A DNA stretch of 64,000 nucleotides, from NCBI RefSeq assembly GCF_001428075.1, contig NZ_LMSI01000019.1, forward strand, positions 268,084 through 332,083, in the 5' to 3' direction. The translations under genes and the position numbers were made by a program. This DNA is from Arthrobacter sp. Soil764. GTDB taxonomy: Bacteria; Actinomycetota; Actinomycetes; Actinomycetales; Micrococcaceae. The notes below the pieces were generated by a model. That model was not told the DNA's origin and did no database searches. It worked only from the letters and a program-made list of their open reading frames with translations. Below, piece after piece: positions 19,050 to 28,542 of the stretch. How positions within the stretch are numbered: the stretch's first letter is position 1; each line of letters starts with the position of its first letter.

Positions 19050-19976
19050 ATGCTTAGCCGAATTGCCGAGTCCCTGTTTTGGATCGGCCGCTATGTCGAA
19101 CGGGCGGACGGTACCGCCCGCATCCTTGACGTGCACCTGGAACGCCTCAACCACCTCCCCATGGAGGAGCGCAGGAGCGTCGCCCAGGAACTGCTCGCGG
19201 TCATGGGCGCCCGCCCCCAGAGCGAGGATTTCGGCCTGCCCGAACTGCTCCATGCCCTGGCCTATGACAAGACCAGCGCCACGTCCATCGCCGGTTCCCT
19301 GGGCGCTGCCCGTGAGAATGCCCGCCGGGCGCGTGAAACCGTGTCCTCGGGGCTCTGGGAGAGCCTGAACACCACGTACTACGGCCTGAGCCAGCACCGC
19401 AAGGACGTGGTGGGTACCTACCGCTTCTGCAACTGGACCCTGGAACGCACCGCCATGGTCAGCGGACTTGCCGACACCACGGTGAGCCACGACGAAAGCT
19501 GGCTCTTCCTGGTCCTGGGCCGTTCCCTGGAACGTGCGGACATGACGGCCCGGATGCTGTCCACCCGCGACGTGCTCTCCGCCGGCATGTCCTGGGTGAA
19601 CATGCTGCGCTGCGCCGGCGCCTACGAGTCCTTCCTGCGCACCCGCCGCGCCGCGTTCGGCGACCAGCACGCCGCCGAATTCCTGCTGCTGGACCGGCTC
19701 TTCCCCCGCTCCATCGTCTACGCGCTGCGGGACGCCGACGAGTGCCTGGCCAAGCTGGACCCGTCCGCGCAGCGGGTGGGTTTCATCAACGATGCCCGCC
19801 GCATCGTGGGGCAGGCCAGGACCTTCCTTGAGTTCCACCGGACGGATGACCTCATGTCCGAGCTTCCCGAGCACATGGAACGGGTCCAGAAGGCAGTGTC
19901 CCAGGCCTCGGACGCCATTTCCCGTAAGTACTTCAATCAGGCGGACGAACTGGCCTGGGTGGGAGAAGTGTCATGA
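19050..19976 (+). CDS. Alpha-E domain (DUF403) protein
   Basis: A 308-residue, largely alpha-helical alpha-E domain protein. The N-terminal LSRIAESLFWIGRYVERADGTARILD is the family signature, and similar Arg/Glu-rich helices recur (SLERADMTARML). The function is unknown; it nearly always accompanies permuted ATP-grasp and transglutaminase-like genes. The start ATG 19050 has AGGAGGT upstream (19035-19041). It overlaps the transglutaminase start by ATGA, so the two are translationally coupled. Confidence 0.88.
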   Translation: MLSRIAESLFWIGRYVERADGTARILDVHLERLNHLPMEERRSVAQELLAVMGARPQSEDFGLPELLHALAYDKTSATSIAGSLGAARENARRARETVSSGLWESLNTTYYGLSQHRKDVVGTYRFCNWTLERTAMVSGLADTTVSHDESWLFLVLGRSLERADMTARMLSTRDVLSAGMSWVNMLRCAGAYESFLRTRRAAFGDQHAAEFLLLDRLFPRSIVYALRDADECLAKLDPSAQRVGFINDARRIVGQARTFLEFHRTDDLMSELPEHMERVQKAVSQASDAISRKYFNQADELAWVGEVS

Positions 19977-20824
19977 CCCGGTTGAGCATCGTCCACAGGA
20001 CGGCCTACAAGTACAACAAGCGCGTCACCCTGTCCTACAACGAGGCCCGGATGACGCCGCTGACGGATTCGCAGCAGGTGGTGCTGGAGTCCGTGGTGAA
20101 GGTGTCCCCGTCCCAGGCGGCGGTGAGCACCTACCGCGACTACTGGGGGACCAGGGTCACGGCCTTTGACATGCAGATGCCCCACGAGAACCTCGAGGTG
20201 GTCTCCAACATCACGGTGGAGGTGCACCGGGCGGGGAAAATCCCTGCGGAAGCGGACATCGTGGGCTGGGACGTCCTGGCCGCACCGGAAACACTGGACA
20301 CCTTCAGTGACTGGCTGCCGCAATCCCGTCTAAGTGGGCCGGGCGAGGAAGTACTGGGCATCATCCCGGACGTTGTGGCGGGGAAGAACCCGCACGAAGC
20401 TGCCATGGCCGTCTTTGCCTGGATGCGGGGCGAGATGACCTACATGTCCGGCTCCACCGCTGTGACCACCAATGCGGAGGAGGCCTGGGGCCAGCGCCAG
20501 GGCGTGTGCCAGGACCTGGCTCACCTGGCCATCGGTGCCCTGCGCAGCTGCGGCATTCCGGCACGCTACGTCTCCGGCTACCTGCACCCGCGGTCAAGCG
20601 CGGGAATCGGCGAGACCGTGGCCGGACAGTCGCATGCCTGGCTGGAATGGTGGGACGGTGACTGGCGCAGCTGGGACCCCACCAACCACAAACCTGCCGG
20701 TGACTTCCACGTCACGGTGGCCCGGGGCCGCGACTACCGGGACGTGCCCCCGCTCAAGGGCATCCTGTCCGGCGGCGGCGGGTCCGCCCTGAACGTCAGC
20801 GTGGAGATCACCCAGCTCGCCTGA
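19973..20824 (+). CDS. Transglutaminase-like cysteine peptidase family protein
   Basis: A 283-residue protein with an N-terminal beta-rich bacterial transglutaminase domain (about 1-90) and a transglutaminase-like core. The triad is visible as Cys179 (GVCQDLAHL), His221 (GQSHAWLEWW) and Asp235 (WDPTNH). Bacterial members usually act as cysteine peptidases or amidases rather than cross-linkers. In this operon it may hydrolyse or process the product of the ATP-grasp enzyme (inference). No signal peptide is seen. A perfect hairpin terminator follows. Confidence 0.88.
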   Translation: MTRLSIVHRTAYKYNKRVTLSYNEARMTPLTDSQQVVLESVVKVSPSQAAVSTYRDYWGTRVTAFDMQMPHENLEVVSNITVEVHRAGKIPAEADIVGWDVLAAPETLDTFSDWLPQSRLSGPGEEVLGIIPDVVAGKNPHEAAMAVFAWMRGEMTYMSGSTAVTTNAEEAWGQRQGVCQDLAHLAIGALRSCGIPARYVSGYLHPRSSAGIGETVAGQSHAWLEWWDGDWRSWDPTNHKPAGDFHVTVARGRDYRDVPPLKGILSGGGGSALNVSVEITQLA

Positions 20825-20830
20825 GGCGCC

Positions 20831-20861
20831 AGGTTTCCCGGCCGCCACGGCCGGGAAACCT
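20831..20861. terminator. Hairpin terminator after the transglutaminase gene
   Basis: Perfect 13-bp stem AGGTTTCCCGGCC / GGCCGGGAAACCT with a 5-nt loop, located between convergent genes. Confidence 0.8.
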
Positions 20862-20874
20862 GATGCCGCCTGCC

Positions 20875-21342
20875 TTATTCCGGCGCCGTTCTGGCGGCGC
20901 TGCTGATCTGGGTCCACCACGTCATCGGATCGGTGACCTGGAAGCGGCGGCCGGTGACCGAATCCGGGGTGATGCGGACGAAAGCGTCCTTCCGCCCCGA
21001 CTGCCACGGGAAGAGGTACAGGCGGGAGGTTTCCAGCACGTCCTCAGTGCTCTTGACCAGGGCCGCGGTGCCCTTGATCACCACACTCCAGGCCAGCCCC
21101 GTTTCCGGATCCACGCCGTCCGCCTCCACGGCCACAGGGGCATCGCCGGACGCTGCCGACAGCTTTGTCCCCTGGCTGGTCCGGAAGACCAGCGTGCCGC
21201 TGTCCACGGTGTAGTTGACCGGGAAGATGTCCGGGCGCCCATCCACGAGCACAGCCAGCCTGCCCACGGAGACCGTCCGCAGCAAGGCCCAGCATTCATG
21301 GTGTTCGAGGTTTTGGACTGGGGTAGATGACTCGTTGCTCAT
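20875..21342 (-). CDS. Pyridoxamine 5'-phosphate oxidase-like flavin split-barrel protein
   Basis: A 155-residue FMN-binding split-barrel protein. The LLRTVSVGRLAVLVDGRPDIFPVNY opening and the TLVFRTSQGTKL strand are typical of actinobacterial PNPOx-like proteins, many of which bind F420, FMN or haem and act as small reductases. The specific cofactor and substrate are not deducible. It converges on the transglutaminase operon and sits just downstream of the zinc-ribbon SDR gene on the same strand. Confidence 0.8.
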   Translation of the reverse strand: MSNESSTPVQNLEHHECWALLRTVSVGRLAVLVDGRPDIFPVNYTVDSGTLVFRTSQGTKLSAASGDAPVAVEADGVDPETGLAWSVVIKGTAALVKSTEDVLETSRLYLFPWQSGRKDAFVRITPDSVTGRRFQVTDPMTWWTQISSAARTAPE

Positions 21343-21360
21343 GCGGTGAGCATACGCCCT

Positions 21361-22812
21361 TCACCAGGGGCTGGGCTTGTAATCCTTCAGGAAGACGCCG
21401 TACTGGTCCTCGCCGTTCTCGCCCATGACGATGGGGTCGTAAACCCGTGCCGCACCGTCCACCAGGTCCAGCGGAGCGTGGAACCCTTCCTCCATCAGCC
21501 GGACCTTGGTGAAGTGGGGGCGTTCATCGGTAATCCAGCCGGTATCGACGGCCGTCATCAGGATGCCGTCAGTGTCCAGCATTTCCTGGGCGCTGGTGCG
21601 GGTCATCATGTTCAGCGCGGCCTTGGCCATGTTGGTGTGCGGATGTCCCGGCCCCTTGTAGGCCCGGGAGAACTGGCCTTCCATCGCGGAGACGTTCACG
21701 ATGTACTTCCGCCGTGCGCTGGAGCGCCTCATGGCCCCGCGCAGCCGGCTGACCAGCAGGAACGGCGCGGTGACGTTGCAGAGCTGAACCTCGAGCATTT
21801 CGAGCGGATCCACTTCGTCCACCACCTGGGTCCAGCTGTTGATGGTGGCAAGGTCAGGGACCAGGCCGCCGGCGTCGATGGCGGTGCCGGAGGCGATCCG
21901 CTCCAGCGAGGCGGACCCGGTGGACAGTGCCAGTGACGTGATGGCGTCGCCGGCCAGGACCGGATGTTCGGTGACGCTGCCGGCGAGCGCCAGCGGATGC
22001 TTGTCGTGGGCATGGCCGAAGGTCAGCAGTTCGGGGCCGCCGTTGGCCTCTTCCAGTGCTGCGGGCAGCGGCTCGTCCTCGGCGTCCACCAGCGGCTTGT
22101 ACGCGTTGCCGGAACGGCGCACGGTCTGGGCGGCGTTGTTGATGATGATGTCCAGCGGACCGGCCTCGTTGAGGGAGTCAGTCAGGGCCATGACCTGGGC
22201 AGGATCGCGCAGGTCGATGCCCACGATCCGGAGCCGGTGCAGCCATTCCCCGCTGTCTTCCATGGCGGCGAAGCGGCGGGCCGCGTCCTTGGGGAAACGG
22301 GTGGTGATGGTGGTGTGCGCTCCGTCGCGCAGCAGCCGGAGGGCGATGTACATCCCGATCTTCGCGCGGCCGCCGGTCAGCAGGGCCCGCCGTCCGGTCA
22401 GGTCGGTCCGGGCGTCGCGCTTGCTGTGGCTGAAGGCAGCGCATTCGGGGCAGAGCTGGTGGTAGAAGGCGTCCACCTGGGTGTAGTGCTGCTTGCAGAT
22501 ATAGCAGGGGCGGGACCGGATGAGGTGCCCCGCGATGTTGCCCGTGGCCGACGGTGCCAGCTTGTTGCCGCGGGTCTCGTCGTCGATCCGGTCCGGCGCA
22601 GCGGTGGCCGTTTGGGCAATGACGGCGCGGTCGGCGTCGGCAATGGAATCCCGCTTGGTGACCCTGCGGTGGCGCTTGACCGCCTTGAACATCTTGCCGG
22701 TTGCGCGGCGCACCGAGATGTAGTCCGGGTGCTCCTCGTCGTACGCGTGGATGGTGTTCAGGACCTTGAGGCAGGCCTGGATGTCCTCAGGGGTCAGATC
22801 GGGGGAGCTCAT
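21361..22812 (-). CDS. SDR-fold protein with N-terminal zinc-ribbon-like extension
   Basis: A 483-residue protein. About 130 N-terminal residues precede the Rossmann SDR domain and contain two CxxC pairs (Cys103/106, Cys121/124) that look like a zinc ribbon. The nucleotide motif TGGRAKIG is at 146-153, NNAAQT near 225 and a Ser at 375 (VNVSAMEG). At the YxxxK position the sequence is T-N-M-A-K (393-397), so the catalytic Tyr is missing. It is almost twice the usual SDR length. The substrate is unknown. The zinc module could bind nucleic acid or a protein partner (inference). Confidence 0.75.
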   Translation of the reverse strand: MSSPDLTPEDIQACLKVLNTIHAYDEEHPDYISVRRATGKMFKAVKRHRRVTKRDSIADADRAVIAQTATAAPDRIDDETRGNKLAPSATGNIAGHLIRSRPCYICKQHYTQVDAFYHQLCPECAAFSHSKRDARTDLTGRRALLTGGRAKIGMYIALRLLRDGAHTTITTRFPKDAARRFAAMEDSGEWLHRLRIVGIDLRDPAQVMALTDSLNEAGPLDIIINNAAQTVRRSGNAYKPLVDAEDEPLPAALEEANGGPELLTFGHAHDKHPLALAGSVTEHPVLAGDAITSLALSTGSASLERIASGTAIDAGGLVPDLATINSWTQVVDEVDPLEMLEVQLCNVTAPFLLVSRLRGAMRRSSARRKYIVNVSAMEGQFSRAYKGPGHPHTNMAKAALNMMTRTSAQEMLDTDGILMTAVDTGWITDERPHFTKVRLMEEGFHAPLDLVDGAARVYDPIVMGENGEDQYGVFLKDYKPSPW

Positions 22813-22840
22813 TGGGAAAATTTTACAGCGTACGCCGCAG

Positions 22841-22868
22841 GCCGGGGCACCATCAGTGGTGCCCCGGC
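22841..22868. terminator. Hairpin downstream of glgC
   Basis: Perfect 12-bp stem GCCGGGGCACCA / TGGTGCCCCGGC with TCAG loop, between the glgC stop and the zinc-ribbon SDR start. No clear T-tract follows on the minus strand. Confidence 0.6.
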
Positions 22869-22899
22869 CCGCAGATGCCTTGGGGAAGCAGTGTCCGGG

Positions 22900-24309
22900 T
22901 CAGGAAACCCGGGCGCCGGGTGCGGCTTCCGCAGCCGCAGCCGCATGGGTGCTGGCCACCTTGTCCGCAGCCTCGCGCATGTCGGGGTATTGGTCCGCGG
23001 CCGCCTTCACGGCGCTGGGGAGCTGGCTCAGGTGCCTGGCGGCGAGCTGGCGTTCTTCATCGTCCGGTTCCGGTACTTCCTGGCCTTTGGACAGGACCGT
23101 GATGCCGGACTCGGTGACCTTGAAGCCGCGTGCGCGGTCAAGGTCCGGGTCCAGCCCGATGGCGGCACCGGCAGGGACCTTGACGTTCTTGTCCAGGATG
23201 GCGCGGTTGATCACTGCCCCTGCCCCCACCTGCACCTTGTCCATCAGGACCGAGTCGATGACCCGGCTGCTGCTGGCCACGTAGACGTCGTTGGAGAGCA
23301 CTGAGCCTTCCACGATGCCGCCGGAGATCACCACACCGTTGGCAACGATGGAGTCCAGGGCCGTACCCACGGTGTTGTTCTGGCCCCGGACGAACTTGGC
23401 CGGCGGGGAAATGCTCTGCCGGGTGTAGATGGGCCATTCGGAGTTGTACAGGTTGAACACGGGCAGCGGGGAGATGAGGTCCATGTGGGCGTCGTAGAAG
23501 GAGTCGATGGTGCCAACGTCGCGCCAGTAGGTGCGGTCGCGTTCGGTGGAGCCGGGGATGTCGTTGAGGGTGAAGTCGTAGACGCCCGCCTCGCCCTGGT
23601 TCACGAAGTACGGGATGATGTCCCCGCCCATGTCGTGTTTGGTGTCCAGGCGCTCGGCATCGACGTGCAGCGCGGCCACCAGGGCGTCGGCGTCGAACAC
23701 GTAGTTGCCCATGGAGGCCAGGAACTGGGAAGGATCTGCGGCAAGCCCGGGGGTGCTGGCGGGCTTTTCCACGAAGGCGGCGATCTTCTGGGGATCGTTC
23801 TGGTCCACTTCGATGACGCCGAACTGGTCGGCCATGTGCAGCGGCTGACGTACGGCCGCCACGGTGGCTTTGGCTCCGCTGTTCACGTGCTGGGCCACCA
23901 TCTGGGCGAAGTCCATCCGGTACACGTGGTCCGCGCCGACCACCACCACGATGTCGGGGTTGGCGTCGTGGATGAGGTTCAGGGACTGGTAGATGGCGTT
24001 GGCGCTGCCCAGGAACCAGCTCTTGCCCACGCGCTGCTGGGCGGGAACCGAAGCGATGTAGTTGCCCAACTGGGTGGACATCCGCCAGGTCTCGGAGATG
24101 TGCCGGTCGAGGCTGTGCGACTTGTACTGGGTGAGCACCACGATCTGGAGGTAGCGAGAATTGACCAGGTTGGACAGCGCGAAGTCGATCAGGCGGTAGC
24201 TGCCGGCGAAGGGCACGGCGGGCTTGGCCCGGTCTGCCGTCAGTGGCATCAGCCTGTTTCCCTCGCCACCTGCGAGGACAATGGCCAGGACTTTTTTCGT
24301 TAACGGCAT
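22900..24309 (-). CDS. glgC: Glucose-1-phosphate adenylyltransferase
   Basis: A 469-residue ADP-glucose pyrophosphorylase making ADP-glucose for glycogen. The nucleotidyltransferase motif [26 protein letters not shown] is at the N terminus, with the substrate segment [15 protein letters not shown] and a C-terminal left-handed beta-helix ([13 protein letters not shown]...). The last ~55 residues ([12 protein letters not shown] onward, Ala-rich) extend beyond the usual end. It is divergent from glgA across 102 bp, the common actinobacterial arrangement. Confidence 0.95.
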   Translation of the reverse strand: MPLTKKVLAIVLAGGEGNRLMPLTADRAKPAVPFAGSYRLIDFALSNLVNSRYLQIVVLTQYKSHSLDRHISETWRMSTQLGNYIASVPAQQRVGKSWFLGSANAIYQSLNLIHDANPDIVVVVGADHVYRMDFAQMVAQHVNSGAKATVAAVRQPLHMADQFGVIEVDQNDPQKIAAFVEKPASTPGLAADPSQFLASMGNYVFDADALVAALHVDAERLDTKHDMGGDIIPYFVNQGEAGVYDFTLNDIPGSTERDRTYWRDVGTIDSFYDAHMDLISPLPVFNLYNSEWPIYTRQSISPPAKFVRGQNNTVGTALDSIVANGVVISGGIVEGSVLSNDVYVASSSRVIDSVLMDKVQVGAGAVINRAILDKNVKVPAGAAIGLDPDLDRARGFKVTESGITVLSKGQEVPEPDDEERQLAARHLSQLPSAVKAAADQYPDMREAADKVASTHAAAAAEAAPGARVS

Positions 24310-24365
24310 GATGGTCGCTCCTGTACGCCTTCGTAACTCCCCAAGACAGTCCGGTAGGCCCGGAC

Positions 24366-24397
24366 TCCTTCACACTAGAACAGTTATGCGTGAAGGA
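24366..24397. promoter_or_regulatory. Inverted repeat in the glgC-glgA intergenic region
   Basis: TCCTTCAC (24366-24373) and GTGAAGGA (24390-24397) are perfect complements separated by 16 bp, immediately upstream of the glgA start. This is a candidate operator for the divergent promoters, or a leader hairpin. Confidence 0.35.
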
Positions 24398-24411
24398 CTA
24401 CCTTGGGTCTT

Positions 24412-25617
24412 GTGCGAATAGACATTGTGACTAAAGAGTTCCCGCCCGAGATCTACGGTGGCGCCGGGGTGCATGTCGCCGAATTGAGCAGGGTGCTTAG
24501 CAAGCACGTTGACCTGCAGGTTCGTGCGTTTGGTGCTCCCCGCGACGCCGACTACCATGGCGCCGCGGTGACGTCATACCAGGTCCCGGAGGACCTCGGC
24601 GGGGCGAACGCGGCGGTGCAGACCCTGGGCGTGGACCTGCGCATTGTGCCGGACGTCCAAGGCGCGGACCTGGTCCATTCGCATACCTGGTACGCCAACA
24701 TGGCGGGGCATCTGGCCTCCCTGCTGCACGGAATTCCGCACGTTCTGAGCGCCCACAGCCTCGAGCCACTGCGGCCGTGGAAGGCTGAGCAGCTCGGCGG
24801 CGGCTACGCCCTTTCTTCCTGGGTGGAAAAGACTGCCTATGAAGCGGCAGCGGCCATCATCGCCGTGTCCGAGGGCATGCGCCAGGACATCCTGCGCAGC
24901 TACCCCAACGTTGATCCGGCAAAGGTCCGGGTGGTCCACAACGGCATCGACGTGGAGCTGTGGCAGCGTGATGAAAACGACGACGCCGTCCGTGCCCTGG
25001 GCATCGACCCCGCCAAGCCAAGCGTCGTCTTTGTGGGAAGAAACACAAGGCAGAAGGGCGTCCCGTACCTCCTGCGGGCGGCCGCGAAGCTTCCGGCCGA
25101 CGTCCAGCTGGTCCTGTGCCTGGGCGCGGCGGACACCCCGGAACTGGCAGCCGAAACCGCCGCCCTCATCGAGGACCTGCAGAAGCAGCGGACGGGCGTT
25201 GTCCTGATCGAACGGATGCTGCCGCGCCACGAACTGATCCAGGTGCTCAGCCACGCCACCGCCTTCGCCTGCCCCTCCATCTACGAACCGCTGGGGATCG
25301 TCAACCTCGAAGCCATGGCCTGCGGCGCTGCTGTCGTAGCCAGCGCCACGGGCGGCATTCCCGAGGTGGTTGAGCACGGCCGGACCGGACTGCTGGTGGA
25401 CCTGGAACAGGTCACCGACGGCACCGGCACGCCCCTGGACCCTGAAAAGTTCGTCAAGGAGTTCGCTGCGGCTCTCACCGAGGTCGTGTCCGATCCCGAA
25501 CGGGCCCGCGCCATGGGGCAGGCCGGCCGGGAACGGGCCGAGAAGCACTTCTCCTGGGAGTCGATTACGGAAACCACCCTCGAGGTGTACCGCTCGGTGC
25601 TGCCGGCACAGAGCTGA
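24412..25617 (+). CDS. glgA: Glycogen synthase (actinobacterial GT4 type)
   Basis: A 401-residue GT-B retaining glycosyltransferase of the corynebacterial/mycobacterial GlgA type. The N terminus MRIDIVTKEFPPEIYGGAGVHV is diagnostic; the donor-site E-x7-E lies in YEPLGIVNLEAMACG. It transfers glucose from ADP-glucose, and in mycobacteria such enzymes (GlgM) also make maltose-1-phosphate. GTG 24412 is preferred over TTG 24403 because it gives the conserved MRIDI start. A GC-rich hairpin follows. Confidence 0.92.
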   Translation: MRIDIVTKEFPPEIYGGAGVHVAELSRVLSKHVDLQVRAFGAPRDADYHGAAVTSYQVPEDLGGANAAVQTLGVDLRIVPDVQGADLVHSHTWYANMAGHLASLLHGIPHVLSAHSLEPLRPWKAEQLGGGYALSSWVEKTAYEAAAAIIAVSEGMRQDILRSYPNVDPAKVRVVHNGIDVELWQRDENDDAVRALGIDPAKPSVVFVGRNTRQKGVPYLLRAAAKLPADVQLVLCLGAADTPELAAETAALIEDLQKQRTGVVLIERMLPRHELIQVLSHATAFACPSIYEPLGIVNLEAMACGAAVVASATGGIPEVVEHGRTGLLVDLEQVTDGTGTPLDPEKFVKEFAAALTEVVSDPERARAMGQAGRERAEKHFSWESITETTLEVYRSVLPAQS

Positions 25618-25633
25618 CCCACGTGAAGCATTA

Positions 25634-25679
25634 ACGACGGCGGCGCCGCCCGCCTTGCAAGGTGGGCGGCGCCGTCGTC
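25634..25679. terminator. Bidirectional hairpin terminator after glgA
   Basis: GC-rich inverted repeat with a GGCGCCGCCCGCC / GGTGGGCGGCGCC core stem around TTGCAA, extended by ACGAC/GTCGT, between convergent glgA and the acyl-CoA oxidase-like gene. Confidence 0.75.
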
Positions 25680-25700
25680 CTTGCTGCTGTTGGGGGACGG

Positions 25701-27812
25701 CTACTTCCGGTTCCCGGCCGTGCGCGCCAGCAGGACCTTCTCGTCCACGGGCGACTGCCCGCTGGCCCGCTCGCTCCGGAAGTGGGCACGCGCTTCGTCC
25801 TGCCGCGTCTTCTCGGCGCCAGTGGCGATGGCAGCCCGCACATGGTCATCGCCGTAGCCGAAGGCGTCCACCAGGTCCAGGGCATGCGGCCGGATCCTCT
25901 CCAGCAGCCTGTTGATGTATCCGCCCACAGTGCGGGCCCGCTGCATGGAAAGCCGGCCGTTCATGAGATACCAGGACAGGTTCTTCTCGATCAGCGACAG
26001 GCCGAAGAGGTCCCGCAGCCAGGTCAGGACCTTCCTGGTCCCGGGATCGTCCACCTGCCGCAGCGCGTCCGTGAACGCTTCCCACTGCAGGAGTTCGGCA
26101 TGTGCCTGGGCGGCGTCGATGAGTTCGTTCTGGTGCCGGTTGAACAGCGCGGCGCCCTTGTCCTGCGGCAGCCGCTTGCTGCCCTTCAGGGCGGTCCCGG
26201 CCTCGGCCACCATGGTCTGCACCCTGTCGGTCAGCAGGGCGCGCTGGCCTTCCTCGTCCCGCAGCGCGATCGCAGCCTTTTGGACCGAGCCGGTGTCGGC
26301 CACGAACTGGGCCACCTGGCGCAGACCGGTGCGGTGGACAGCTGCACCCGCAGCCTGGTTCACCACGTAGCGGGCCAGCACGCCGAAGTCCACGCTGCGG
26401 AATTCCTTGGCGTAATCAGCCAGCAGGCGCTTGGCCACCAGCTGCAGCAGCACCGTGTTGTCGCCCTCGAAGGTGGCATACACATCCAGGTCCGCGCGCA
26501 GTGAGGCGAACCGGTTCTCGATCAGGAAGCCGGCCCCGCCGCACGCTTCCCGGCATTCCTGAAGGGTGTCCAGGGCATGCCAGGTGCTCAGGGGCTTCAG
26601 TGCAGCTGCAAGGGTTTCCAGGTCCTGGCGGTCCGCGTCCGTGTCATGGGCGCCGGAGAAGACATCATCGAACTTCTGCAGCAGCTGCTCGTGGGCAAAG
26701 CCGGCCGCGTAGGTGGTGGCAAGCCGGGTGAAGAGGCGCCGCTGGTGCCGCTGGTAGTCCAGCAGGACCTCTTCCTCCGTGTGCGAGGAGGCGTTGAACT
26801 GGCGGCGTTCGGTGGCGTACTGGATGGCCGCCTTCAGGGCCACCTTAGAGGCCGCGACGGCGGCGCCGTCAAGCGAAACCCGGCCCTGGACCAGCGTGCC
26901 CAGCATGGTGAAGAAACGCCGGCCGGGGCTGGCGATGGGCGAGGTGTAGGTTCCGTCGGCATCGACGTTGCCGTACCGGTTCAGGAGGTTTGTCCGTGGA
27001 ATGCGGACATTGGTGAAGTGCAGCCGGCCGTTGTCGATGCCGTTCAGGCCGCCCTTGATGCCGTCGTCCTCCCCGCCGATTCCGGGCAGGAATTCCCTGC
27101 TGGCCGGGTCCCTCAGGTCGACGTAGAAGGCGTGTACCCCGTGGTTCACCCCGCGGGTGACCAGCTGGGCAAAGACAACAGCGCCCAGGCCGTCGATGGC
27201 AGCGTTGCCGATATAGTCCTTCCATGCCGCGCGGAACGGGGTGTGGATGATGAACTCTTCGGTGGCGGGGTCATAGGTTGCGGTGGTGGCGATGCTGGCC
27301 ACGTCCGAGCCATGGCCGGTTTCGGTCATGGCGAAGCAGCCGGGTATTTCCAGGTTCATGATTCCGGGCAGCCACTTGGTGTGGTGCTCTGCGGTGCCCA
27401 GGTGCATCACCGCGGATCCAAAGAGTCCCCACTGGACGCCGGCCTTGATCTGCAGCGAAGGGTCAGCCACCACCAGTTCCTCGAACCCTGCGATGTTTCC
27501 GCCGTGGTCATCGGCGCCGCCCAGCTCTGCGGGGAAGGCGCGGTGCACGGCTTCATGCTCTACGAGGTATTTCAGCTGGCCGAACACCCGGGCACGGTGC
27601 TCCGTATGCGTCAGGCCCTCGATCTTGTGCAATTCCGGCCTTGCGGCCAGCTCCCTTGCCTGGAGCCGTACGTCGGCCCACTTGCCGAGGAGTTGCCGCC
27701 CCAGTGCCTCGACGTCGACGGCGGGGGCAGGGCTGTCGCCCATGGGTGTGGCTGCAGGGGTTGCCGCGGGCCGAAGCCCCTTGCGGGCAGGGCGGTCCAC
27801 TACGTCAGTCAT
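25701..27812 (-). CDS. Acyl-CoA dehydrogenase/oxidase-like flavoprotein
   Basis: A 703-residue enzyme of the acyl-CoA dehydrogenase superfamily, in the length range of acyl-CoA oxidases. The central domain shows CFAMTETGHGSDVASIATTATYD, a FAD/acyl-CoA binding signature. A C-terminal part contains ECREACGGAGFLIENRF, where Glu of the EACGG segment is the expected catalytic-base region of oxidases. It oxidises acyl-CoA to enoyl-CoA in beta-oxidation. It ends the minus-strand unit started by the TetR gene only one base upstream of its ATG, so the two are cotranscribed. Confidence 0.85.
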   Translation of the reverse strand: MTDVVDRPARKGLRPAATPAATPMGDSPAPAVDVEALGRQLLGKWADVRLQARELAARPELHKIEGLTHTEHRARVFGQLKYLVEHEAVHRAFPAELGGADDHGGNIAGFEELVVADPSLQIKAGVQWGLFGSAVMHLGTAEHHTKWLPGIMNLEIPGCFAMTETGHGSDVASIATTATYDPATEEFIIHTPFRAAWKDYIGNAAIDGLGAVVFAQLVTRGVNHGVHAFYVDLRDPASREFLPGIGGEDDGIKGGLNGIDNGRLHFTNVRIPRTNLLNRYGNVDADGTYTSPIASPGRRFFTMLGTLVQGRVSLDGAAVAASKVALKAAIQYATERRQFNASSHTEEEVLLDYQRHQRRLFTRLATTYAAGFAHEQLLQKFDDVFSGAHDTDADRQDLETLAAALKPLSTWHALDTLQECREACGGAGFLIENRFASLRADLDVYATFEGDNTVLLQLVAKRLLADYAKEFRSVDFGVLARYVVNQAAGAAVHRTGLRQVAQFVADTGSVQKAAIALRDEEGQRALLTDRVQTMVAEAGTALKGSKRLPQDKGAALFNRHQNELIDAAQAHAELLQWEAFTDALRQVDDPGTRKVLTWLRDLFGLSLIEKNLSWYLMNGRLSMQRARTVGGYINRLLERIRPHALDLVDAFGYGDDHVRAAIATGAEKTRQDEARAHFRSERASGQSPVDEKVLLARTAGNRK

Positions 27813-27813
27813 G

Positions 27814-28542
27814 TCACAGTCCTTCTTTGGCGGATAACTTGGTGGTCGATGGGGCGGGAGTGAGTTCGGGAGCTATGCCTACACACAGCCACGCCGTGAT
27901 CTGGCGGGCCATGTTTTCCTGGGTTGGCTTGGCGGGGGAGTCCGGGGTGCTGAGCCATTGCTCGCCGGCGTTCCGCACCAGGCCGATGGCCGCTTTGGGC
28001 CAGTAGCCGATGACGGTTTCGCCGACGTCGCCCAGATGCGAACGCATGGGGGTGGCGATCATGTCGGCGATGGCGTCAAAGAAGTGGCCCAGAGGGCCGC
28101 CCAGGGCGGCCGGATGTGGCGGGTTGGAAGGTTCCGCTGGGGCATAGCTGGTGACGAACGTATAGACATTAGGGCTGGTGTCCGCCATTTGAAGATAGGC
28201 AGCCACCATGGCCAGCAGGCCTTCCCGGGGAGTGACGGCACTTTGGGCAGCTTCCTGGATGCGTTGCTGCATTTGGCTGAGCACAACTTCGCCCACGGCC
28301 TGCTGCAGCCCGGCTTTGTCCCCGAAATACCGGTAGAAAACCGATTTCGAGGTGCCTGCGGCCGTGGCGATGTCCTCCATGGAGGCGTCACTGCCCAGCG
28401 CGTGCACCGCACGGCGGGCCTGCTTAATCAGTTCGCGGCGCCGTTCCTCCCGGTGGGTCTGCCAGCGTGCGGAACGTCCGTCAGGGGCTGCGGAAGACGG
28501 AGCCTCCATGGCCGGGGGGAGAGTTGTGTCCGGGAAGTTCAC
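27814..28542 (-). CDS. TetR/AcrR family transcriptional regulator
   Basis: A 242-residue regulator: an N-terminal HTH (residues about 35-80) with EDIATAAGTSKSVFYRYFGDKAGLQQAV, then a helical ligand-binding domain. The start is GTG 28542, whose upstream edge abuts a 31-bp inverted repeat, implying autoregulation and control of the divergent thiolase operon. ATG 28509 is an alternative. By position it probably senses acyl-CoA or fatty acids and represses the flanking genes (inference). Confidence 0.88.
   Translation of the reverse strand: MNFPDTTLPPAMEAPSSAAPDGRSARWQTHREERRRELIKQARRAVHALGSDASMEDIATAAGTSKSVFYRYFGDKAGLQQAVGEVVLSQMQQRIQEAAQSAVTPREGLLAMVAAYLQMADTSPNVYTFVTSYAPAEPSNPPHPAALGGPLGHFFDAIADMIATPMRSHLGDVGETVIGYWPKAAIGLVRNAGEQWLSTPDSPAKPTQENMARQITAWLCVGIAPELTPAPSTTKLSAKEGL

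Noticed and set aside
26577-27863. Long plus-strand open frame (428 codons) opposite the acyl-CoA oxidase-like gene
   Set aside because: It is the antisense shadow of a strongly supported gene and its product lacks any family-like motif.
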